In this document: positions 6,799 to 14,472 of the stretch, piece by piece
How positions within the stretch are numbered: position 1 is the stretch's first letter
Layout: each line of letters opens with the position of its first letter
From: 1XD8-76 sp051880335
GTDB taxonomy: Bacteria; Bacillota; Clostridia; Lachnospirales; Lachnospiraceae
NCBI GenBank assembly: GCA_051880335.1
Contig: JBJENT010000024.1
Coordinates: 1 to 23,858 of the forward strand
Length of the DNA stretch: 23,858 bases
Direction of reading: 5' to 3'
Notes under the pieces: model-generated
Database searches by the model: none
Seen by the model: only the letters and a program-made list of their open reading frames with translations
Told to the model about the DNA's origin: nothing
Made by a program: the position numbers and the translations under genes

Positions 6799-7611
6799 AT
6801 GGCAAAAAGACCACAAGATGAACCCCCAAAAGGGGCGCCGGCGTGGCAAAGTACCTTTGCAGACCTGATGAATCTTCTGCTTTGTTTCTTCGTACTCTTA
6901 TTTTCCATGTCTACCGTGGATGCACAGAAGTTTCAGATTATTGCTGCTTCCTTTTCACAGACCTTCAGCATCTTTGATGCCGGGTCCAATTCCATTGGGG
7001 AAGGTACGCTGATAGGAAATGGAATAAGCCAGCTGACAGAACTGGATAATTATATCAACGAAGTCGGTAAGATGGCAGATAATTCTCCGACGGAATGGGA
7101 AGAAATGGATGACATCCAGAGCGAGATTCAGGAAGTTGGTCTGCAGCAGTCTGAAGCTCTGGCAGAAAAAATCGAAGAGGCTCTGGCAGAAAACGAACTG
7201 CAGAACGAAGTGGGCATGCAGGTGACTGCTCAGTATGTGCAGCTGACCATGAAAGGAGCATTGCTTTTTGATTCGGGCAGCGCAGAACTGAGGGAAGAAG
7301 CAAAACCGGTATTGGATAAAATCGGACTTATTTTGGAAAGATATGCAGAAGGCACCATAGAAATCGAAGGTCATACCGATAATATTCCGATTTCCACCAG
7401 TCGTTTTGCAAGCAATAATGAACTGAGCGGAAGCAGAGCTATTTCTGTGTTTGATTATCTGCTTTCCGTTACCAATCTGAATCCGGCCCATATTAAAAAC
7501 GCCGGGCGGGGTGAATATGTTCCGGTAGCAGATAATTCTACTGCTGAGGGACGTGCAAAAAACAGAAGAGTTGAAATCAGAATCTATAACGATCTGTCAA
7601 GTGTAAACTAA
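6799..7611 (+). CDS. motB: Flagellar stator protein MotB, PomB-like
   Basis: 270 residues. There is a short cytoplasmic N-terminus, then one membrane segment at about 20-40 with the ion-binding Asp at residue 22 in TFADLMNLLLCFFVLLFS. Residues 41-65 correspond to the plug/linker. The C-terminal OmpA-like peptidoglycan-binding domain spans about 150-263, with FDSGSAELREEA, the IEGHTDNIPI motif at 188-197, and NRRVEIRI. MotB anchors the stator to the cell wall and carries the ion. The Cys and surrounding residues in the membrane segment closely resemble the Vibrio PomB pattern from memory, suggesting Na+ coupling. The gene follows motA by 2 bases, with the ribosome site in the end of motA. Confidence 0.93.
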   Translation: MAKRPQDEPPKGAPAWQSTFADLMNLLLCFFVLLFSMSTVDAQKFQIIAASFSQTFSIFDAGSNSIGEGTLIGNGISQLTELDNYINEVGKMADNSPTEWEEMDDIQSEIQEVGLQQSEALAEKIEEALAENELQNEVGMQVTAQYVQLTMKGALLFDSGSAELREEAKPVLDKIGLILERYAEGTIEIEGHTDNIPISTSRFASNNELSGSRAISVFDYLLSVTNLNPAHIKNAGRGEYVPVADNSTAEGRAKNRRVEIRIYNDLSSVN

Positions 7612-7648
7612 AATCCGTTCAAAACGCCGCGGGTACGAAAATCCGTTC
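7610..7648 (+). repeat. 11-base direct repeat between motB and fliL
   Basis: AAAATCCGTTC occurs at 7610-7620 and again at 7638-7648, with a 28-base period and the GC-rich CGCCGCGGG between. The first copy starts in the motB stop codon. A reverse copy of AAATCCG (CGGATTT) lies near 7673-7679, next to the fliL ribosome site, so a leader hairpin near fliL is possible. Confidence 0.45.
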
Positions 7649-7694
7649 CCGGTATAAAAAGTTCCAATTTTGCGGATTTATAGGAGATACATAA

Positions 7695-8213
7695 ATGAAA
7701 AAGAATTTATTTTCCATTATTATTTTAGTAATGTTGATTGTTAACATCGTGCTGACATCGGTAATGATGCTAAGTGTTACTTCAACGAATAAAAAAACTG
7801 CAGATCTGGTGACAAAAATAGCTGGTGCCCTGGATATGGAACTGGCAAGTACAGCAGCAGGAGAAGAAGAGACGGTATCTGTTTCCATGGAAGATACAGC
7901 AACTTATGATATTGTTGATGCCATAACCATTCCGCTGAAAAAAGGTGCAGATGGAAAAGACCACTATTTTATGGTTACCATTTCCCTTGCCATGGATAAG
8001 AAAAATGATGGATATAAAACATATGGTGAGACTCTTTCTACCAAAGAAAGTCTGATTAAGAATGAAATCATCAATGTAATTGGAAGCTATACACTAGAAG
8101 AAATTCAGGCTGATACAGATGGTGTGAAATCGGAAGTATTGAAGCAGATTCAGAAATTATTTGATTCTGACTTTGTTTACCAGGTTGCCTTCAGTGATGT
8201 GAAGTATTCCTAA
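7695..8213 (+). CDS. fliL: Flagellar basal body-associated protein FliL
   Basis: 172 residues, ATG after AGGAGA about 8 bases upstream. Residues about 5-28 are a single N-terminal membrane anchor (FSIIILVMLIVNIVLTSVMM). It is followed by a polar linker and an extracytoplasmic FliL domain from about residue 70 to the end, with the HYFMVTISLAMD strand, the ESLIKNEIINVIGSYT helix and the ending F.YQVAFSDVKY. Known role: FliL rings surround stator units and support torque or surface motility. It sits between motB and fliM, in keeping with the stator link. Sequence identity to distant FliL is usually low, so the call rests on architecture, the ending and position. Confidence 0.85.
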   Translation: MKKNLFSIIILVMLIVNIVLTSVMMLSVTSTNKKTADLVTKIAGALDMELASTAAGEEETVSVSMEDTATYDIVDAITIPLKKGADGKDHYFMVTISLAMDKKNDGYKTYGETLSTKESLIKNEIINVIGSYTLEEIQADTDGVKSEVLKQIQKLFDSDFVYQVAFSDVKYS

Positions 8214-8220
8214 AAGGAAA

Positions 8221-8238
8221 GCAGCGAAGCTGCGTTTT
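8221..8238 (+). terminator. Short hairpin plus T-run after fliL
   Basis: GCAGC, GAA, GCTGC (8221-8233) forms a 5-bp GC-rich stem with a tight 3-base loop, followed by G and TTTT (8235-8238), starting 8 bases after the fliL stop. It is short, so it is more likely a partial terminator or attenuator than a full stop before the switch genes. Confidence 0.35.
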
Positions 8239-8258
8239 ACGAATGGGGTTCTGAATAG

Positions 8259-8285
8259 TTACCCTATAATAATCATAAGGGGTAA
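8259..8285 (+). promoter_or_regulatory. Leader hairpin abutting the fliM ribosome site
   Basis: TTACCC (8259-8264) can pair with GGGTAA (8280-8285), directly before the very strong fliM site AAGGAGGTG at 8286-8294. A TATAAT sits at 8265-8270, but I find no matching -35 at 16-18 bases, so I do not call a promoter. Confidence 0.25.
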
Positions 8286-8301
8286 AAGGAGGTGAACGTG
8301 C

Positions 8302-9282
8302 ATGGGTGAAGTCTTGTCCCAAGAGGAAATAGACAACCTGCTACAAGCCTTAAGCACTGGTGAAATTGATGCAGAACAAATACAGGATTCGGATGAGAAG
8401 CAGGTAAAGGATTACGACTTTAAACGTCCTGCAAAGTTCTCAAAAGAACACCTTCGAACCCTTGAAATCATATTTGAACATTATGGAAGACTGCTTTCCA
8501 CAAATCTTCCGGTTTATCTTAGAAAAAACGTACAGGTATCGGTAAACAGTTCCGAAACTGTAACTTTTTCAGAATTTACGAATGCTTTATCCAATCCGGT
8601 TATTTTATCCATTTTGAATTTTAGTCCATTGACCGGAAGTATCATTATGGAGCTTTCTCCTAATCTGGGCTTTGCAATTATAGACCGAATGCTGGGCGGA
8701 CAGGGAGAACCGCTGGAAAGAACCAGGGATTTTTCAGAGATCGAGATGACGATTCTGGAGAAAATATTGGTTATCTGTATGCAGCTGCTCAGAGAACCCT
8801 GGAAAAATGTAGTTGAGATTTCTCCGATTCTGGAGCGAATTGAGACCAATCCGCAGTTTGCACAGATTATATCACCCAGTGATATGATTGCAATTGTTAC
8901 CTTGAATATTAAGATCGGTGAAGTGGCAGGACTGATGAATATCTGTCTCCCATACTTTACTCTGGAAAATATAATGGACAAGTTGAATACCAAATACTGG
9001 TTTTCAACCATGCAGGATAACAATGATGAAGATTATCAGGAACATATCGAAGCACTGATCAAGCGTGTGGATATTCCGGTGAAAGCAATTCTGGGACACA
9101 GCAGCATTTCTGTTGAGGATTTCATGAATTTGCAGCTGGGAGATATTATAAGACTTGATAGTTCTGTGGATAGTGAACTTACAGTATATGTTGGAAATAT
9201 AAAAAAATTTACTGCTGTGCCGGGATCAAGTAAAGACAAATACGCGATTCAGATTACATCAGTATTAAGAGAGGAGGAATAA
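8302..9282 (+). CDS. fliM: Flagellar motor switch protein FliM
   Basis: 326 residues, with AAGGAGGTG at 8286-8294 upstream. The N-terminus LSQEEIDNLLQAL (residues 5-17) is the CheY-P binding EIDxLL motif. The middle CheC-like domain (about 45-235) includes the GGQGEP loop after IIDRMLG (about residues 127-136) that contacts FliG. The C-terminal SpoA-like domain lies at about 245-322 and ends in the YAIQITSVLREEE type. FliM forms the C-ring with FliG and FliY and reverses motor rotation when CheY-P binds. The next gene, fliY, starts 4 bases after the stop. Confidence 0.95.
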   Translation: MGEVLSQEEIDNLLQALSTGEIDAEQIQDSDEKQVKDYDFKRPAKFSKEHLRTLEIIFEHYGRLLSTNLPVYLRKNVQVSVNSSETVTFSEFTNALSNPVILSILNFSPLTGSIIMELSPNLGFAIIDRMLGGQGEPLERTRDFSEIEMTILEKILVICMQLLREPWKNVVEISPILERIETNPQFAQIISPSDMIAIVTLNIKIGEVAGLMNICLPYFTLENIMDKLNTKYWFSTMQDNNDEDYQEHIEALIKRVDIPVKAILGHSSISVEDFMNLQLGDIIRLDSSVDSELTVYVGNIKKFTAVPGSSKDKYAIQITSVLREEE

Positions 9283-9286
9283 AGCC

Positions 9287-10630
9287 GTGGACGGAATGTT
9301 ATCGCAGGACGAGATTAATGCGCTGCTAAATGGCATTGATACCGGTACGATTGATATCAACGACTTACAAGCAGACAGCGCGACCGCATCGTCAGCTCAG
9401 GATGGTTCTTTTGAACCGGCTGCTGCTGTTGATGATGAAGCTGCTACGATTACAGAAGTTGAGCGGGATGCCATTGGTGAGATTGCCAATATCAGTATGG
9501 GCTCAGCAGCAACAACGCTTTATTCACTGGTTAATCGAAAGGTTAACATTACAACCCCGATTGTTACACTTGCGACCTGGGATAATGTAATTGAAGAATA
9601 TGAAAAACCCTGCGTATTTATTCAAATAAAATATACAGCAGGATTGGATGGTAACAACATTCTGGTTTTAAAAGAATCGGATGTGAAGGTCATTACCGAT
9701 TTGATGATGGGCGGTGATGGCTCCAATATAGAGGGTGAGCTTGGTGAACTTCATTTAAGTGCCATATCTGAAGCAATGAATCAGATGATGGGAGCATCCG
9801 CTACGTCTCTTGCGACGATGCTGGGAAAAATGATTGATATCAGCCCACCGGAGGCCAGTCTTATTGATTTGACTGCTGTTAAAAATGGAGCTGATGTAGC
9901 ACCTTTCCTTGGCGGTACCTTTGTAAAGATTGCTTTCCGGATGCAGATAGATGATCTGGTAGACAGCAGCATTATGCAGCTTTATCCGGCAAAATTTGCC
10001 AGATACTTATGCAGTACGTTCCTTGGAACTGCTGAAGAAGAGGCAGAATCTACACCGGCACCGCAGATTGAACCGGCCACGTCACAGCCTGCCCCACAAA
10101 TGGACGCAGGAATGCAACCGCAAATGGGAATGCCTGATATGAGCGGCATGAACATGGGCATGGGTATGGGCATGCAGCCGCAAATGGGAATGCCTAATAT
10201 GAATGGCATGAACATGGGTATGGGCATGGGAATGCAGCCTCAGATGGGAATGCCTGATATGAGTGGCATGAACATGGGTATGGGAATGCAGCCTCAAATG
10301 GGTATGATGTCCCAGCAGATGCCGCCAATGCAGAATATGAATATTCAGCCGGCTCAATTCCAGAACTTTACCCCGAACACAGGTGGCATGGGAGCACCTG
10401 CCAATATCGACCTGATTATGGATGTACCTCTTGAGGTTACAGTAGAACTTGGCAGAACCAAAAAAGCTATATCTGATGTACTTGATTTTTCACCGGGTAC
10501 CATTATAGAATTAGACAAAATCGCAGGCGAACCAGTCGATGTTCTGGTAAATGGTAAACTGGTTGCACGCGGTGAAGTCGTTGTAATAGAAGAGAGTTTT
10601 GGTGTTAGAGTAACAGAAATTATTAAATAG
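9287..10630 (+). CDS. fliY: Motor switch phosphatase FliY with Met-rich repeat linker
   Basis: 447 residues from GTG 9287, with GAGGAGG at 9271-9277. Residues 4-17 repeat the FliM-type CheY-P binding motif (MLSQDEINALLNGI). Residues about 55-250 are a CheC-like domain with two phosphatase motifs: E65..N68 in IGEIANIS, and E162..N165 in ISEAMNQMMG. Residues about 251-275 are Pro/Gln/Ala-rich. Residues 276 to about 350 consist of methionine-rich tandem repeats. Residues about 368-445 are the SpoA/FliN domain (LEVTVELGRTKKAISDVL to FGVRVTEII). Known role of FliY: C-ring component and CheY-P phosphatase at the switch. No separate fliN is present, so the SpoA domain here probably supplies that ring. 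Confidence 0.94.
   Translation: MDGMLSQDEINALLNGIDTGTIDINDLQADSATASSAQDGSFEPAAAVDDEAATITEVERDAIGEIANISMGSAATTLYSLVNRKVNITTPIVTLATWDNVIEEYEKPCVFIQIKYTAGLDGNNILVLKESDVKVITDLMMGGDGSNIEGELGELHLSAISEAMNQMMGASATSLATMLGKMIDISPPEASLIDLTAVKNGADVAPFLGGTFVKIAFRMQIDDLVDSSIMQLYPAKFARYLCSTFLGTAEEEAESTPAPQIEPATSQPAPQMDAGMQPQMGMPDMSGMNMGMGMGMQPQMGMPNMNGMNMGMGMGMQPQMGMPDMSGMNMGMGMQPQMGMMSQQMPPMQNMNIQPAQFQNFTPNTGGMGAPANIDLIMDVPLEVTVELGRTKKAISDVLDFSPGTIIELDKIAGEPVDVLVNGKLVARGEVVVIEESFGVRVTEIIK
10112..10309 (+). repeat. In-frame tandem repeats encoding the FliY Met-rich linker
   Basis: Unit 1 covers 10112-10171 (60 bases), unit 2 10172-10231 (60), unit 3 10232-10285 (54, missing one GM pair) and a partial unit 4 10286-10309. 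Each full unit encodes a version of MQPQMGMPDMSGMNMGMGMG. Silent differences and D/N and S/N changes between units show they are not freshly copied, but near-identity suggests slipped-strand or recombination-driven copy change. Confidence 0.9.
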
Positions 10631-10653
10631 CATGTAAGAGATAGGAGAGAGAA

Positions 10654-11016
10654 ATGGCTAAAAATATTTTAATTTGTGATGATGCAGCTTTTATGAGAAT
10701 GATGATCAAAGATATTCTTACAAAAAATGGCTACACTGTTGCAGGTGAAGCTGAAAATGGATTGAAAGCTATTGAAAAGTATGCAGAATTAAAACCGGAT
10801 CTGGTACTTATGGATATTACCATGCCTGAGATGGATGGTATTCAGGCACTGAAAAAAATCAAATCAACTGATCCTGCGGCTGCTGTTATCATGTGTTCTG
10901 CAATGGGACAGCAGGCAATGGTTATTGAATCCATTCAGGCCGGAGCAAGAGACTTTATCGTAAAACCATTCCAGGCTGATCGTGTACTGGAAGCTGTAAA
11001 GAAGGTAATCGGATAA
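10654..11016 (+). CDS. cheY: Chemotaxis response regulator CheY
   Basis: 120 residues, a lone receiver domain. Acid pocket residues are D9 and D10 (ILICDDAAF), the phosphorylation site is D54 (LVLMDITMPEMDG), the switch Ser is S82 (MCSAMGQQ) and the conserved Lys is K104 (FIVKPFQ). There is no output domain. AGGAGA lies about 6-10 bases before the ATG. CheA phosphorylates it, and CheY-P binds FliM/FliY to change rotation. FliY and CheC are expected to dephosphorylate it. Its location between fliY and fliO is standard for firmicute fla/che operons, and its TAA overlaps the next ATG by one base. Confidence 0.95.
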   Translation: MAKNILICDDAAFMRMMIKDILTKNGYTVAGEAENGLKAIEKYAELKPDLVLMDITMPEMDGIQALKKIKSTDPAAAVIMCSAMGQQAMVIESIQAGARDFIVKPFQADRVLEAVKKVIG

Positions 11017-11369
11017 TGCTTTTAGAAGCGGATATTACGTCTATTGCACAGTTTATAACAGTATTTATTATATTTCTTGCTGTTCTGGCACTTACCTGGT
11101 TCGTAACAAGATGGACAGCTAATTTTCAGAAGGGGAGAACCTGCGGCGGAAATATAGAGGTACTGGAGTCTGTTCGGATTGCACCGGATAAGTATATCCA
11201 GATTGTACGCATTGCGGATAAGTATATGGCAATTGCGATTGGGAAAGAATCCATCACACATCTGACGGATTTGGACGAGGATCAGATACTGATTGCGAAA
11301 GAACCGTCAGGATGGAAGATGAGTTTTGAAGAACTATTGGAGAAAGTCAGGGAAAAGAAAGACGAATGA
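11016..11369 (+). CDS. fliO: Flagellar biosynthetic protein FliO (FliZ of Bacillus)
   Basis: 117 residues. One membrane segment spans about 10-29 (AQFITVFIIFLAVLALTWFV). After it is the cytoplasmic FliO domain with the GGNIEVLESVRIAPDKYIQIV pattern near 43-63 and a helical charged C-terminus. FliO is a small membrane factor that promotes assembly of the FliP ring of the export gate. The start overlaps the cheY stop (TAATG), and the end overlaps fliP (ATGA), indicating translational coupling in both directions. Short length and low conservation make FliO hard to spot by sequence alone, but the position before fliP and the LESV.I.P.K motif support the call. Confidence 0.88.
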   Translation: MLLEADITSIAQFITVFIIFLAVLALTWFVTRWTANFQKGRTCGGNIEVLESVRIAPDKYIQIVRIADKYMAIAIGKESITHLTDLDEDQILIAKEPSGWKMSFEELLEKVREKKDE

Positions 11370-12229
11370 AAATGTATTTTTCCAGACTGCGTATTTTAAG
11401 ATTACTATGCCTGCTGTTTACGGTGGGCATATTCTGTATATGTCCGGTAAAGACGGTTCATGCAACAGAACTGGATACCAACCTTACCGGTACAACAGAT
11501 AGTAGTACAACCATAAATGACGCAGGAACATCAGAAACACCGGACGATTTAGCGGAACTGAATATCGCAAATACAGTGACCCTGACCTACAATGATAATA
11601 ACGGTACGGTGGCGGGATCCTTACGAATTCTGCTGACTTTAACAGCAATTGCTATTTTGCCGACCATCATCCTAATGATGACATCTTTTACCAGATGTCT
11701 TATTGTGCTTCATTTTACGAGAGGTGCACTTAGTACGCAGACAGCACCTCCAAACCAGATTTTAATCGGGCTGGCACTGATTCTTACCTTCTTTATTATG
11801 GAACCTACGATTACAGAAATATATACGGAAGCAATCGTACCATTTGAGAATGGGGAGATAGACCAGCAGGAAGCGCTGGAGACTGGGTTAAAGCCGCTGC
11901 GTGAATTCATGTATGGGCAGACCCAGACAAAAGATGTTCGTATGTTTATGGAGATATCCAGAACAGAGTGGGATGGAGAACTGGATAATATTCCCACATC
12001 GGTTTTGATTCCAAGTTTTATGATCAGCGAACTAAGGACTGCTTTCATAATAGGTTTTATTATATATATACCATTTATCATTATCGATATGGTGGTGGCC
12101 TCCACACTGATGAGTATGGGTATGATGATGCTGCCGCCTACCACGATTTCCATGCCATTTAAGATTCTTCTGTTTGTTTTGGCAGATGGCTGGAATCTGG
12201 TTATTGTAAATCTTGTAAAAACGTTCTGA
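11366..12229 (+). CDS. fliP: Flagellar export gate protein FliP
   Basis: 287 residues. Residues 1-33 look like a signal peptide (positive start, hydrophobic 11-27, cleavage likely after VHA). A Thr/Asp-rich spacer covers about 34-80. Membrane segments fall at about 84-108, 130-147, 224-248 and 262-284. Conserved motifs are LPTIILMMTSFTR (98-110) followed by LHFTRGALSTQTAPPNQILIGLALILT (115-141), and the MMMLPPTTISMPFK region (253-266). FliP, with FliQ and FliR, forms the helical export gate core. It starts inside fliO with an ATGA overlap and has only a weak ribosome site. fliQ follows after a 34-base gap. Confidence 0.95.
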   Translation: MKMYFSRLRILRLLCLLFTVGIFCICPVKTVHATELDTNLTGTTDSSTTINDAGTSETPDDLAELNIANTVTLTYNDNNGTVAGSLRILLTLTAIAILPTIILMMTSFTRCLIVLHFTRGALSTQTAPPNQILIGLALILTFFIMEPTITEIYTEAIVPFENGEIDQQEALETGLKPLREFMYGQTQTKDVRMFMEISRTEWDGELDNIPTSVLIPSFMISELRTAFIIGFIIYIPFIIIDMVVASTLMSMGMMMLPPTTISMPFKILLFVLADGWNLVIVNLVKTF

Positions 12230-12263
12230 CAGAAGAAACGGTACTACAGATACGGAGGATGAC

Positions 12264-12533
12264 ATGACGATTGATGAAGTTGTAACCATTGCAAACGATG
12301 CACTCTATATTATTATAAAAGTGTCAGCTCCTATATTGATTGTGTCATTGGTAGTCGGGCTTATTGTCAGTATTTTTCAGACCGTCACATCCATACAGGA
12401 ACAGACACTTACCTTTGTTCCCAAGGTTCTGAGTATTTTCCTGACGATTATGTTATTAGGGCATTGGATGTTAACCAGTATGTCAGATTTTTTGGCAACC
12501 TTGTGGTCTGATTTTAATATTTATATCAAGTGA
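12264..12533 (+). CDS. fliQ: Flagellar export gate protein FliQ
   Basis: 89 residues, the family's usual length. There are two membrane segments, about 15-38 and 52-75, around the conserved VGLIVSIFQTVTSIQEQTLTFVPK loop (residues 26-49). GGAGG lies at about 12255-12259, 4-5 bases before the ATG. In the known gate structure four copies join the FliP5-FliR1 core. It stands between fliP and fliR, 12 bases before fliR. Confidence 0.95.
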   Translation: MTIDEVVTIANDALYIIIKVSAPILIVSLVVGLIVSIFQTVTSIQEQTLTFVPKVLSIFLTIMLLGHWMLTSMSDFLATLWSDFNIYIK

Positions 12534-12545
12534 TGTAGATATCTT

Positions 12546-13328
12546 ATGATAGATGTAACTTTTTCTTATTCCGATTTAGAATATTTTCTGCTCATTCTGG
12601 TCAGAGTGTCCAGTTTTGTATATATTGTTCCGTTTTTTAATATGGGCCATGTCCCGGTCAGATACCGGGCGGCACTCAGTGTGGTGGTATCCGTACTCCT
12701 TTATGGCGTATTGAATCCTCGTCCGGAAATTGTATACAGTACAGTGGCAGGGTATGCCATTCTTGTAATGAAAGAATTTATTACAGGGATTCTGATTGGT
12801 TTGGGTGTTAATCTATGTATGGCAATCATATCCCTCACCGGTGCTGTGGCAGATATGGAAGTAGGGTTTTCCATGGTAACACTTATGGACCCGGCCACCA
12901 GAGAACAAACTACTGTTACCAGTACCCTGTATCAGTATCTGATCATGCTTATTCTGATTATCAGCGGTATGTATGAATATATTTTTGGAGCATTATCCGA
13001 CAGCTATCAGCTGATTCCGGTAGGAGGGGCTGTATTCCGGGCCGAGAATCTATTGCAGGCCATGGTGAAATTTATGACGGAATATCTGAGCATAGGATTT
13101 CGTATTTGTCTCCCTGTTTTTGCAGCAATTCTTCTGCTGAATGTGGTTTTGGGAATTATGGCAAAGGTTTCTCCGCAGATGAATATGTTTGCAGTAGGTA
13201 TCCAGCTAAAGGTTCTGATCGGACTACTGATTATCTTTTTTACGGTACCGCTTTTACCGATTGCTTCTGAATTGATTTTTACAGAGGTGAAAAGAGTGAC
13301 AGTTTCTTTTGTCGAGGCGATCATGTGA
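12546..13328 (+). CDS. fliR: Flagellar export gate protein FliR
   Basis: 260 residues with about six membrane segments over the whole length. Family features are the N-terminal LILVRVSSFVYIVPFF, the E/F-rich KEFITGILIGLGVNL stretch near 76-92, and the PQMNMFAVGIQLKVLIGL segment near 211-230. No clear ribosome site precedes the ATG (the 12-base gap from the fliQ stop is AT-rich), so translation probably depends on coupling to fliQ. FliR caps the export gate and, in some clostridia, is fused to FlhB. Here the two are separate but overlap by 4 bases (GTGA). Confidence 0.94.
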   Translation: MIDVTFSYSDLEYFLLILVRVSSFVYIVPFFNMGHVPVRYRAALSVVVSVLLYGVLNPRPEIVYSTVAGYAILVMKEFITGILIGLGVNLCMAIISLTGAVADMEVGFSMVTLMDPATREQTTVTSTLYQYLIMLILIISGMYEYIFGALSDSYQLIPVGGAVFRAENLLQAMVKFMTEYLSIGFRICLPVFAAILLLNVVLGIMAKVSPQMNMFAVGIQLKVLIGLLIIFFTVPLLPIASELIFTEVKRVTVSFVEAIM

Positions 13329-14437
13329 TATTAGAGTATAATCTGCAGTTTTTTGCAAAAGAAGGTCCCGGTGGAGAGAAAACCGAGGCCGCAACAGAGA
13401 AAAAGTTAAGAGATGCCAGAAAGGAAGGCCAGGTTGCCAAAAGTAAAGAGGTAGCCAATGGTCTTTGTCTGCTGTCTTTGTTTTTACTCCTGAAATTCTG
13501 GATTGGAAATCTGGGAGAAAGTCTGGGAGAGCTTTTTTTCAATATATATGACAGGATTCCGACCATCAATTATATGGCCGATGGCACGGTGCCGGATGGC
13601 AATTTTAATATGATACTCTGGTATGCCATGATGCGGATTATCCTCATTGCAGGGCCGGTATTTCTGGTGGGCTACATCGTTTCTTTCTTAAGTGATGCAG
13701 TTCAGGTGAAATGGAGTCCTACTGGGAAGCCGCTTCAGCCTAAACTGAGCAAAATCAATCCGATCAGCGGGTTTAAACGTATTTTTTCGGTGAATTCTCT
13801 GGCGGAACTTTTAAAATCCATTGCCAAGATTCTGATTATCGGATATGTATCCTGGAACTATCTGAAGAAACATACGGATATTTTTTATGTGGTCATGAGC
13901 ATGCCGCTGAAGCAGGCCCTGTCAGAAATCGGAAGCGTTGTCATTGATCTTGGGCTGCGTATTTCCATTGTCTATATGCTGCTGGTTGCTGCGGATTTTA
14001 TCTATCAGAGGCGGAAATTTGCCAATGATATGAAAATGACAAAACAGGAGATCAAGGATGAATTCAAGGAACAGGAAGGAAATCCTGAAATAAAGGGAAA
14101 GCAGAAGCAGAGAATGCAGGAAGCATCCCGAAGAAGGATGATGCAGCAGCTGCCACAGGCAGATGTTGTTATCACAAACCCGACGCATTTTGCTGTGGCA
14201 ATCCAGTATGAAGCAGGGGTACATGATGCTCCGGTGGTCATTGCAAAAGGTGCGGACTATCTGGCACAGAGGATAAAAGAAGTTGCCAGGGAATCCAAAA
14301 TCGAGATTGTAGAGAATAAACCGTTAGCACGTATGTTATATGCCAATGTGGAAATCGGCAGCCAGATTCCGCCTGAGTTATATGAGGCGGTGGCAAACGT
14401 ACTTGCGTATGTATACAAGCTTCAGGGAAAAGTATAG
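13325..14437 (+). CDS. flhB: Export gate specificity switch FlhB
   Basis: 370 residues from GTG 13325, overlapping the fliR stop. The N-terminus YNLQFFAKEGPGGEKTEAAT and TEKKLRDARKEGQVAKS is conserved. Four membrane regions lie within about 40-215. The linker with many Lys and Glu (about 235-265) leads to the cytoplasmic domain with the self-cleavage motif NPTH at 285-288 (codons at about 14177-14188). The C-terminal domain ends in a VYKLQGK type. Known role: FlhB cleaves itself between Asn and Pro and, with FliK, switches substrate class from hook to filament. The GTG start and overlap indicate dosage tied to fliR. Confidence 0.95.
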   Translation: MILEYNLQFFAKEGPGGEKTEAATEKKLRDARKEGQVAKSKEVANGLCLLSLFLLLKFWIGNLGESLGELFFNIYDRIPTINYMADGTVPDGNFNMILWYAMMRIILIAGPVFLVGYIVSFLSDAVQVKWSPTGKPLQPKLSKINPISGFKRIFSVNSLAELLKSIAKILIIGYVSWNYLKKHTDIFYVVMSMPLKQALSEIGSVVIDLGLRISIVYMLLVAADFIYQRRKFANDMKMTKQEIKDEFKEQEGNPEIKGKQKQRMQEASRRRMMQQLPQADVVITNPTHFAVAIQYEAGVHDAPVVIAKGADYLAQRIKEVARESKIEIVENKPLARMLYANVEIGSQIPPELYEAVANVLAYVYKLQGKV

Positions 14438-14472
14438 GAAGTTTTTAAAATACGAAGGGGAGGAGTGAGCGG

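Noticed and set aside
8265..8270. TATAAT as a promoter for fliM
   Set aside because: No -35-like sequence at 16-18 bases upstream and no TG extension; best treated as chance in a leader hairpin.
10112..10309. CRISPR-like array
   Set aside because: Units are contiguous, in frame and lack spacers; they encode a protein repeat.
10082..10357. His-rich - strand frame opposite the FliY repeats
   Set aside because: It is only the reverse reading of ATG-rich repeats (CAT = His), not an independent metal-binding protein.
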